A DNA stretch of 64,000 nt from Desmodesmus armatus (Eukaryota > Chlorophyta > Chlorophyceae > Sphaeropleales > Scenedesmaceae), in contig VIIQ02000312.1 of assembly GCA_007449985.2 (NCBI GenBank), forward strand, positions 20,013 through 84,012, given 5' to 3'. The notes below the pieces were generated by a model. It was not told where the DNA came from. It ran no database searches and saw only the letters and a list, made by a program, of their open reading frames with translations. Every line of letters begins with the position of its first letter. Positions within the stretch are counted from its first letter, which is position 1. The position numbers were made by a program, and so were the translations under genes. Of this stretch, positions 1-9,740 are shown piece after piece.

Positions 1-1870
1 CCCCTGAGGGGCCGCAGAGGCCGCGCAGCATCGCCAGAGTCCCCCCACGGGGACTCGGCGTGTGCGCTGTTCAGCAGGTTCGATCTGATGGCAGCTGCCA
101 CGGTGGAGGATGTGAGTGGGGGCGGTGTGGCGCTAAGGAGTAGGTCTGCGCCGCGGTCGAGCTTCCATACCGAGCAGGATGGGGATGCTGCGGCCAGTGC
201 GGTCAGGATGCTCATGGATCGAGCGCTGCATAAGGTGCGTGTGGTGTGCTGTGATGTGCTGGGATGTACAGCTTGATACATTCAAGCCAAGTCACTTTTT
301 TTGAAAAAGGTGGGGCGGTTGCAGCCAAAGCAGTCTGTCACCCCCTGTTGTTGTTGGCAAAGTAAGGCTGATGACAGTGATGCTTGGTGCTTTGTCCACC
401 AAGCATCACTGTCATCAGCCTTACTTTGCTAACAACAACTGGGGGTTACAGACTGGGTTGACTGCAAGAGGGCCTCAGCAAGCACTTCATCTTGTAGAGT
501 GGACCTCTGCTTTCAAAGCTGTGTCTTCCCTATCAAACATATGGTAACTGTGTGTATGCAGGTTGCCAGCCGGCACAGCACCGAGACTGATTTGACCTCA
601 CGAGGGGCCAGTCAGCACTACCTTTCCTAGCTTTCTATTGAGAGGACCTCTGCCCTCATGGGACTATCCTCTCCACTGAACGCATTTGCAATCTTTGCGT
701 ATGCAGGTTGCCAGCCGGCGCAGCACAGAGGCTTCAGCATCAGGAGCCTCCTCCACTCTCAGCACAGGCAGCCTCTCTCTCCTAGTGCCACGAGCCTCCC
801 ACGTCCACTATCATCCAGCAGCAGCAGCAGCAGCGGGGGCCAGCAGCAGCGCCAGTGTCGCATCTGGTAGGCCCTCTTCTGCTGCAAGTGGCTCTGCGGT
901 GTACCCACCACCCCCATCGATATTTGCCTGGTCTACTCAGGAGCAGCTGGCGCCCCGGGATGACAGCTGGCGTAACCAGGCAGCAGGCTCTGACCCCGGT
1001 GGACGCCTGCAGGTAAGCGGAGTGATTGATTATATGACAAGGCCCTGGATGATCATTATTCTTTTATGGGGGGGAGGTTGTTACAAGTATATAGCAAGGC
1101 AGTTGGCAAAGCATCTGCGTAGCATTTGCCTGGTCTACTCAGGAGCAGCTGGTACCACGGGATGACAGCTGGCGTAACCAGGCAGCAGGCTCCGACCCTG
1201 GTGGACGGCTGCAGGTATGTAAATAATAACATAAACAAATAATATACATAATATTATTTTATATAATCAGTATTTATTACGTTTATTGATGTTTTTTTTA
1301 TCATTTCTAATATTCCTTATGACAGAAGCGGAGTGATTGATGAGATGACAAGGCCCTGGATGATCATTCTTCCTAGACAGCAAGGAAATTAGCAAGGCAG
1401 TTTGCATAGCATGTGCCTGGTCTACTCAGGAGCAGCTGGGACCGCGGGAGGCATCATGATGACAGCTGGAGGAACCAGGCAGCCGCCTGCAGATGAATGT
1501 AGAGTTCACTGGTGGTTCCACGCCGATACCTGTTTCTCAAACACTGGCTTGCTGATGTGTGCGGGCTGTCATGTGTTTTGAAGACTTGCATGCAGTGGCT
1601 GATGGAGATTTCCAGAGCAATACAGAAGCCTTCGATAGCTCATGTAGCCCACTCCTGAGACCCTCGTGACGTGAGATCAAGGAATCTTGCTGAGGCAGCG
1701 ACAATTACTCATGACTTTTTCATTTTCGAACTGCAGATGAATACAGAGGGTGGCACGCCGCTGTGTCTCGCCCGTTCCAGCAGCGGTAACATCATGATGC
1801 TCTCACGTACAGCAGCAAAGGCCGCCCTCACCGGCCACGTAACCAAGCTGCCGCAGGCCCACTCGCCCCT

Positions 1871-1924
<54 letters not shown>

Positions 1925-3992
1925 CAGACTGGCGACGAGCCCGTGCAGCAGCTTCCCTGGTTTGGCTGCTCTCGCGGCCAAGGCGAGCGCTGCAGCGGCA
2001 GCCAAGGCGCACAAAGCTGGCACGGTGGCAGGAGGTGCGGGGCCAGGTGAGACACATGTTGCGATAGGGAGAAGGGTATTACGTTGGAGTGTGCAGGCAG
2101 CTACATTGCTCAGCACTTGCAGTGGCTTATCTAGGGACGCAAGCAGCTTGGGCAGGTGGCGGACCGATGGGTCCTCGGTGGATTGCTCAATGTCAACCGT
2201 GTGGTTTCTCCGAGAGTCTCTGCCCAGCATTTGACTCGCAGTTGAAGTTGTGGGTCCTCGTCTACCAAGTGACAAGCATAGATGCGGTTTTATGGCGCAA
2301 ATTGAACCCGCAAATTTTGCTGTCACCAATGAATGCATGCAGGTGCGGCTGCGCTGAAGACAGTGGACTCAGCTTCAGCCAGGAAGCTCCTGGAGCACTA
2401 CAGGGAGCACCTGCAGAGCAAACACACCCTGCGCAAGGTCCCAAACCCTGTGGGACTGGGGCCAGAACTTCGCGGCGAGGGCCAGAATTTCGTGGCGAGG
2501 ATGTCCACACAGGGCCGGCAGACCAATGCCAACTCCGACCCCGGGCAGATGCAGGCAGCCGCGACGGCGGCGGCTGTCGCTGCTACGACCACGGGTGCCT
2601 TGGGAGCGTCTGCTGCAGGTGGGTGTGCCTTTAGAGTTTGTATAAAACTAACTAAAACCTAAACCCTAAACTAGTGGGTTTGCCTTTGGACGCCCCCCGG
2701 GAGTCCGTGCTGGTTGCGTCTATCTGTGGCCGCAGTCAGTTGCAGCGTAGCTCCGTGTAACGCCTTCATTCATTCGTTTTGCTGCAGGTGTGGAGAGTGA
2801 CGCGTCTCTGCGGTCCTCTGCCCCTGGTGACATCAATGAAGGGCAACACAGTGGCATGACGACGAACCTGGTGTACAGCAGCAGGGTGCCGACCGGCGGC
2901 CAAGCAGCTGGGGTGTCCAACGGAGGGCAGATGGAGCACCTTCCCCCTGCGGCCGCGCACTCTACCGCGTTGATGGTTAACCCTTGTTATGAGTCTAGCG
3001 ATGGCGGCAGCACGTGGTATGGGACACCAACTGCTGAAGCGGGGCAGCACAATGCAGACAGCGCGTGGGCGGCAGCTGCAGCAGCAGGTGCGGCGGCAGT
3101 CCAGGCTGCTAAGTCGGGTCTGGTCAAGGCAAGCAGCATGGTGTGGGGCCAGGCGGACAACAGCCTCGATCAGCAACACCAGCAGCTGCCAATGTCGCTG
3201 GGAGGCTCATGGCTGCCTCCCTCGGAGCAGCAGAGCAACAGCACTCCCAGCACAGCTGCACCGCAGCAATGCAGTGACATTGGAGACACACGCAGCAACG
3301 GCTCTACCGCTACCCCTTCCGCCGCTGCCGGCACTGCTGCTGAGGCGGCCACCAACTCCCCAGCTGGTCAGCTACACGGTGAGGCTTCCAAAGCCAGTGC
3401 AGACACACAGCTTCTGTCGCCAGAGTCCTCTAAGGAAGGCGGCCTAGCAGAAGAGGCCTCAGAATACGCCTCCATGCCCTCCACAGAAGGCGGTGCCACT
3501 GCGGTCAACTCCGCACCATGGAGATGTGATCACCCGGGTTCGAACCAGGGACCTCACAGCGGCTGCGGATCTGTATTGGTCAACACTGCGGCATTTCTCT
3601 GGGAGCGCACCGCAGCCACAGACAGCCCCTGTGCCACCGGCTCAGTGGCAGCAGCAGCGGCGGCAGCAGCAGCAGCAGTGGCGGCCAGCCTGGCGACCAG
3701 CGCATCACATGGCAGCAAGGCCGCCGCCCTGACTGGGTACGGCAGCCGCGGCAGCAGCAGCTGCAGCCCACTGCATAGCGGCAACTTCAGCCCTTTCAGT
3801 CAAGAGGGCGGCGATGCATCACGGCATTCATCGGGGGCATACCCTGGGGGAGGGTATGGAAGGAAAGGTAGGGCAGGGAGCCGCAGCCGCAGCCCCTCGC
3901 CTCCTGGCTCCCCAGGTAGCCGTGGTGCCGTACAGAGTGACGGCACGAGCCGCCGGTACGCACAGCAGCACCAGTACCGCCTGGAGCTCGGT

Positions 3993-4062
<70 letters not shown>

Positions 4063-5618
4063 TGGGTGGTAGCCCCAAGCATGAGTCTCACGCAGACAGC
4101 AGCGGTACCCCGACCTCTTCAGGAGCAGTAGCATCGACAGCAGCTACGCCAAGGATGTGGGAGTCTGGCTACACGACCCCCTCCATCCCAGCATCTCCAG
4201 ATGCAGCAGCAGCAGCAGCAGCAGCAGCAGCTGCGGCGGCCGCGGCAGCAGCGGGTGGCAAGTCAGTGAGGCCGGAGCAACCATGGCTTGACACCATGCT
4301 GTCGAGGCTGGGGCGGCTTCCTGAGGATGCACTGCTGGAAGTGATCCACAGACTAGTAGAGGTGAGCAACTTGGTCACTTCCTTGTTTGCGCTGCAAATC
4401 CTCGGATGAAAGAAGGTGTCACACATTGGAAAAATGCACTTGGGCAGCCTACCTGCACCAGACAAGAACTTCTTGTGGCACAGCTGCGCCAGAGCGGTTT
4501 GAGCTGTTGCTGACGTCAACAGTCACGTCAGTCAACAGTGACGTCAACAGCTGACGTCAACAGTCAGTCAACCTGTTTGCTGACGTCAGCAGTGACACGA
4601 TTGTTATGTTGCACCGTGCAGCACTGGGCCAGCCTACCGTAGGTTGGGCGAACGACCGCTGACTGCTGGGTCAGCAGGTCTCGAATACAGCATAACATGA
4701 TCCACGCCCTTGGTGCCTTGTGACCCTGTGGCTTGTGACTCTCCTGAAACATTTTCTTGTGGCTGTTGGCGGTCCGCTGCTGCAGCATCTCATCGGCTGC
4801 ACCAACCACAAGGCCATGTTGACAAGTAAATGACTGACAACACTACTGAAACCGTGTCCCTGTTGCTTGTGTGGTTTTTGTCGGGCTTTTGCTGCAGCGT
4901 CTGATCGGCTGCACCAACCCCAAGGCCATGGAGCACCTGCAAGAGCTCCTAGCAGCCCTGCCCTCCATCCTGCCTGCCGGCCAAGCCCGTGCCGCCCTCA
5001 TGGACAGAGCACAGAGCCACACCAGCTGGGCAGCAGCAGCAGCAGCTACTGCCGCATGCCGGGACCCTGCACCATCTTCCGCAGCCGCAACAGCAGGCAC
5101 GCAGGTTGCTGCTGCATCCCCAACGAGCAGCACACCTGGCGACAGAAACAGCCCAGAGACATTACCACCAGCAGCAGCGGCAGGAGGGACAGAGGAGCAA
5201 GGCAGCAGCAGCAGCAGTTCAATGAGCAAGCGGTTCGGGGCTCTGCTTCCCCCTCTGGACACCAGCCTATGTGGCTCGGCACCCAGCCCGCAGATAGGGC
5301 CCTGGAAAAGAGCGACCTGCTGCACAGTAGCCCAGGGTCTCAAGAGTCAGCAATGGGCGTTGCTGCTGCACACCTCATGCATAGAGGGCTGCTGCCAGAT
5401 CGGCTGGGCCAGCCGGCCTCTCCGGTGACCTCGCCCAGCTACAGGCTCCCTGCAGGTGACGGTGATGCGGCAGCTTTCGTGGGCTATACAGCTGGAGGTG
5501 CGAGCAACACAGCAGCAGCGGAAGGATCCGCAGCGACATGGGAGGCCAGCCGAGGGAGCATGACAGGTGCTGCTACAGGTCCAGGTTCTGCTGCTGCCTC
5601 TCCCAGAAGCGGTAGTTT

Positions 5619-5705
<87 letters not shown>

Positions 5706-6519
5706 AGAGGAGGCTACAGCAACACCTCCTCTTGCAAGGAGCGAGTCCCTGGCTAGCGTGGTACAAGGCATCCTGGCAGACACTCAACAGCAGCAGCAAC
5801 AGGAGATGCTACAGCTCAAGGCGGGGAAGGAGCTCGTGCGGCAGTGGGTGTCCGTACTCGAGCAGTCCAGCGGCCACAGCAGCCCGACAAGCTTGTTCTC
5901 CAAAACAAGCTGCAGTGTGCTGAATCCGGAGGCAAGGTCGCGGTCCCCGTCTCCGCGGCTTCCCGACAGCGCAAGCCCCCGGTCGCCCGCAGCTACAGCG
6001 GCTGTCAACAACGATTGTGGGTTAGCAGACAGCGCCAAATCGCCCGAGTCACTGCAACCTGCAGGTGATGCCTTCGGCAAAGACGGCAGCGAAGGGCCGC
6101 TCAGCAAGGCCAGTATCAGCCTTGCTGAAAGGTACGCCAAGCCAAGCCGCATCAAGCGGCTGGCTTGCGTGTCTGAGCAGCGGGTCGACCCCGGAACGGA
6201 GTCACCTCGCACCGCTGCACTGGATGGCGTTCGCGCTGCTGTTGCCGCGCTAAAGGCATCAAGCGCGACCAACATTGTCAGCAAGCGGGCCGTGGCCTTG
6301 TCAGTGACTCCCTTGGCAGATGCGATCCTCACGGCGACGAGTCAGCCTATTGTCAGCAATGTGACTCGCATCGACGCAGCAGCACAGATGGCAGCACTTC
6401 GGAGCTCAATCGATCTAGCAGCGGGTGCCGCAAATCAGTGCAGCGGGGCGAGTAGCCCAAGCAGCGTCGCCTGCCTATCCATGCCTCCGTTTAAGTTCGG
6501 GGAAAGCAGCATCGGCTGA
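1..6519 (+). CDS. Polyglutamine-rich protein of unknown function, 5' end outside window
   Basis: I do not recognise the family. Exons read as 1-234 (open from the window edge), 707-1012, 1737-2046, 2343-2618, 2788-4361 and 4898-6519, all with GT-AG junctions and consistent phases. The product is about 1,440 residues here, mostly low-complexity Ala/Ser/Gln/Gly. CAG-encoded Gln runs are 17 (1872-1922), 22 (3996-4061) and 28 residues (5620-5703). Two parts look folded: a helical stretch around 2350-2450 (ARKLLEHYREHL) and one spanning the exon 5/6 junction (RLPEDALLEVIHRLVE joined to RLIGCTNPKAMEHLQ). Within the last exon the frame must change between about 5220 and 5330, either by a small unrecognised intron or by a missing base. 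An SR-like RSRSPSP motif lies near 5935. Stop TGA is at 6517-6519. A scaffold or regulatory role is possible, but nothing shows it. Confidence 0.6.
318..468. repeat. Long imperfect hairpin (about 72-nt arms) in an intron
   Basis: The arm at 318-389 is almost the reverse complement of 397-468, with a 7-nt spacer (ctttgtc). Only a handful of mismatches are scattered along the stem. It lies in the first intron of the polyQ gene. It could be a fold-back transposable element or an intronic small-RNA precursor. Confidence 0.8.
550..1500 (+). repeat. Tandem copies of exon 2 start and exon 2 end in flanking introns
   Basis: The exon 2 acceptor and its first bases (tatgcag then gttgccagccgg, 700-718) occur once before, at about 550-568, followed by a decayed frame. 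The exon 2 end, its donor and about 45 bp of intron (922-1060) recur at 1121-1213 and about 1326-1495, so three partly diverged copies sit in a row. Intron words such as gtgattgat and ctggatgatcatt recur with them, showing that the unit spans the splice junction. Confidence 0.75.
3533..3550 (-). other. tRNA T-arm-like segment inside a coding exon
   Basis: On the minus strand this reads as a T-arm: stem CCTGG, loop TTCGAAC, stem CCGGG. It lies in exon 5 of the polyQ gene, in a stretch coding for HPGSNQG. No matching acceptor stem was found, so it is not a complete tRNA. It may be the box B end of an exonised tRNA-derived element. Confidence 0.4.
4511..4588 (+). promoter_or_regulatory. Cluster of four TGACGTCA palindromes
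   Basis: Perfect TGACGTCA octamers, the CRE/bZIP-type core, lie at 4511-4518, 4539-4546, 4552-4559 and 4581-4588, with extra partial ACGTCA cores between them. They sit in intron 5 of the polyQ gene. The spacing words (caacag) are also repeated, so the cluster probably grew by tandem duplication. Function is inferred only from the motif. Confidence 0.45.
4787..4932 (+). repeat. Duplicated acceptor and start of exon 6
   Basis: The segment tgctgcag followed by the start of exon 6 (4890-4928) is preceded by a second copy at about 4779-4818, with shared words atcggctgcaccaac and aaggccatg. The upstream copy runs into stop codons soon after, so the downstream copy is the usable exon. Confidence 0.75.
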
Positions 6520-7847
6520 GAGAGGGCGCAGTCGGCTGGCTCGGGTGCTTGTGGCACGCGAGAGTGCTTCAGGCAGTGTTGAAGATGGTATGCAAGCTTT
6601 GCATCTATTGGCAAGCCTTCCTGACTGAAGCAGCAGGTGGCATTTGATGGAATGTCGGCTTACAGCTTTTTCACCGTTTGAAACAGTTGTATAACTGATA
6701 TGATATGACAAATTTGCTTGAATGGTTGGCTGACCAGTTGCACCCTCTGCAGAGCTGCGCAGAAGGTGGGCTGGCTTGAGTCACTCAGATGGCATCTGCA
6801 GGGCCCTGTCACCATCATGGGTACCAATGTTGCTGGTACTGGCCGGGGCTGGGTGTGCGTGTATGTGTGGTGATAGCGTGGTTGGGTTGTATACACGCCA
6901 CTCTAACGTTAGAGTTAACGCTACCTGTGCAGGCAGCAGGAGGCCCTGCATGGGTGCAGTGCCACTGCAGTGCGCATCGCATGGGTGATGCTCAGCACTC
7001 AGTTGTGAGCAACCACAGCCCTGCTGGAGCCCTTCAGCTTTCACAGTGGGCCACATCATGTAGTGCAATATACCCTCAGGGTTGGTGGTGTGGGTGACAT
7101 GCACATGTGCCCCAAGACAATGATCAGTTTTGCTAAGCCAGGCGGCACTGATCGGATCACGCCAGGGATAAGCATCATGCTGGTTATCAGCTGATGGTGT
7201 CACTGGTTGCTCCAGGCCTTCATCGAAGCAGCATTGATTGTGGAGCTGCTATGACATACGGCCTATAGTACATGATCTGACATTGATACATCGTGGTCAT
7301 GACTCTAGGGTGATTATTGGGTGAACAGCATGCTTGATTTGACTTGCACGATGGGTAGAGAGAGCCATTGCTGCCAGGTCGGGTGACTTTACTTGGCATT
7401 GCATTGCTGGAAAGCCTTTCTGAGCCTACATTGCATTTTTAGGGGTTGCTGCTCTGCCAAATGTACCGTACATTTGTCAGGATGACAGCATGTCACATGT
7501 AGTACAAGGTGTGTGCCGTGACTGCATACCTGCTGGGTGTCACATGGTGCAGGCTGTCAAGCCCAAGCCTAAGTTGTAACTTGTGGTGGTTGACAGGTGA
7601 CTGCACTATCGCCTGCACCATGTTGTTTTCGTCACACTTGCAATGTATTGGCTAGAGCAAGTGATAGAGTTGGTGGTCCTGGCTGGAGTATCGTGCTTTC
7701 CATGTCTGGATTTGCCGTTCTCTTGAAAGCCCTAGTTCAAGACATTTATCTGTAACTTCACCGTACCATACCAGCCATGTTGCTTCACAGCATGACAAAC
7801 CAGCAGGTCTTGATGAAAGCTGGCTGTTCAGGCTGGCTGCTGTGTGC

Positions 7848-7892
7848 GGCTGTGTGCTGATGACGTCACCGTGACGTCATCAGCACACAGCC
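7848..7892. repeat. Perfect palindrome with 22-bp arms
   Basis: Arms 7848-7869 and 7871-7892 are exact reverse complements around a single C at 7870. Each arm contains one TGACGTCA octamer next to the centre. In RNA it would form a perfect hairpin. It lies about 1.3 kb past the stop of the polyQ gene and could mark a 3' end or a bZIP-type site. Confidence 0.8.
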
Positions 7893-9120
7893 AACACGTG
7901 ACGTTTGCCAAACAGCAGCGGCTGCAACAGCTGTCATAACCTCTCTGCCGCTGGTGCAGCTCAGCTCAGCCTGACCATGCCTTCCTGACATTGTGAATGA
8001 TTGGTGCCCAGAAAACGCACAGCGCACGCATGTGTCACACAACATGCAAGTCATGCTGCCTGGTTCACCGTGGACAGCTCCCATGGATGGCATCAATTAT
8101 TTCCGATAGCTGCTCATTAGGCTGCAAGTGGGGCGGGTCAGTTATAGTTACAGATCGGGCACGGCTGCGCCATGCAACACATGTGTACACGGAGAGGCAT
8201 GGGCTCATCGGTGATTGCAGCAAAGAATCATGATTCAAGCGCAGCAAGAGGATACTTCACATTCGCCAGATTTGGCAGTAGACAGTGATGCAGCAAACAG
8301 AGCGTGCAAAAGACATGCAGCAGCTGTTGGTGTGGCCAACATCAGGCACAACACACTGCATCTGGCAAATACAATTCATGCAACAAGCCTTTGCCGCCAG
8401 CAACCTGAGGACTTCTGGAGTGAAGATATGCACAGCAGTTGCTGACGGCTGGTTGCCATGATGATCACCCCCCCCCTCCCGGTACATCCTTCAATAGTAG
8501 GACAAGGCTTGTGGTGGTGCAATGAATGCCTCTGAGCACAAACCAATCCCTTTCAAGACCACCACAGCTTGAGGTGCTGTCGGCAGGTATCGACAACACC
8601 AACAACCCCCCTGTCGTGTGTCGCACTGACACCGACAGATCAAATCAGCTGTCACTGCTGCCGCTGTTGAACACACACACAAAGCAGCACTCATATCTCG
8701 CAGCAGGCACCCGATCAGGAGCCTGACAAAGCCAGCAGACCTGGATGGATACCGATCTGACAGCAACCAAGGTCCCTGGCGGCCAGCATTGTGTGATCCT
8801 TGATGCTTAGTAATTAGCACCAATGATTAGTAATCATGGCGGTGCTGTTTTATTGTGGTCCATGCAGAAACAGAACAATGAGCTGAGCTGCGTCCATTTG
8901 CACCTTGACAGTCTTGGTGCAGTCGTACAAGCTGTAAACACAACTGAACAGTGTAAACATGTGTCTCATCTACATGCGCATTTGCAAGACAGATGCAGGA
9001 ATCAAACATGCAGCCCCTATAAGAGCATGCAGCATCCATAAACCAATCAAGGCAGCATGCGAGCTGCCCTTGTGATAGCCACAGCTGTCTGTGGTCGAGG
9101 ACGGAGATGCATCAGGCCCT

Positions 9121-9122
9121 CT

Positions 9123-9157
<35 letters not shown>

Positions 9158-9183
9158 TGAAGTCTGCTGCTGCTACAGCCACC

Positions 9184-9276
<93 letters not shown>
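9121..9276. repeat. Facing CAG and CTG microsatellites
   Basis: A (CAG)n tract from about 9121 is followed by a (CTG)n tract at 9188-9276 of about 30 units. The two are inverted relative to each other, so the region can fold into a large CAG/CTG hairpin. Confidence 0.85.
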
Positions 9277-9277
<1 letters not shown>

Positions 9278-9299
9278 GTGCCCCAAGATGCAGCAAGCT

Positions 9300-9613
9300 C
9301 AGCAGCAATCTCTGGTGGACCTTGCCCACAGAAGCGCACTGCTCCTGCTGCTGCTGCTGCAGCTGCTGCTACTGCTACTGGCTCGCGCCTCCACACCCAG
9401 CAGCCTCAGCAGTGTCTCTTGGTGAGCCTTATCCACAGCAGCCCACTGCTCCTGCTGCTGCTGCATGCAATGCGGCCGCCCCTGCCGTCACTGCTGCTGC
9501 TGCTGCTGCTGCTGGCTCACGCCTCCACCTCCAGCAGCCTCAGCAGCGTCTCCTGGTGACCCTTATCCATAGCAGCCCACTGCTCCTGCTGCTACACGCA
9601 ATGCAGCCGCCAC

Positions 9614-9662
<49 letters not shown>

Positions 9663-9740
9663 CCTGCTGGCTCATGCCTCTACATCCAGCAGCCTCAGCA
9701 GCGTCTCCTGGTGACCCTTATCCACAGAGGCCCACTGCTC
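9300..9740 (-). repeat. Four tandem copies of the gene A C-terminal coding tail
   Basis: On the minus strand the end of gene A encodes EEQWASVDKGHQETLLRLL and a stop at 9672. Downstream copies encode EQWAAMDKGHQETLLRLLE with a stop (about 9520-9595), EQWAAVDKAHQETLLRLLG (about 9385-9455) and a more diverged EQCASVGKVHQRLLLSLL (about 9290-9345). CTG tracts separate the copies, and divergence increases away from the gene. Confidence 0.85.

Larger units (their letters stand above)
6520..9299. other. Intergenic region, about 2.8 kb
   Basis: This stretch lies between the converging polyQ gene and gene A. No convincing coding exon was found. TGTAA poly(A)-type signals on the plus strand at 7575-7579 and 7751-7755 could end the polyQ transcript, which would imply a 3' UTR over 1 kb. 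It contains the 45-bp palindrome at 7848-7892 and CAG/CTG tracts at 9121-9276. Confidence 0.5.

Noticed and set aside
2655..2675. CCCTAAA-like words as telomeric repeats (also at 23483-23525 and 62380-62395)
   Set aside because: Only one or two imperfect units occur, inside introns or intergenic DNA. This is not an interstitial telomere array.
5484..5923. Long open frames of pure Ser, Ala, Cys or Leu through the CAG/CTG tracts (also near 1803-2057, 3796-4134, 9057-9714, 13911-14201)
   Set aside because: They are frame shadows of the microsatellites and lack splice signals, conserved flanks or family features.
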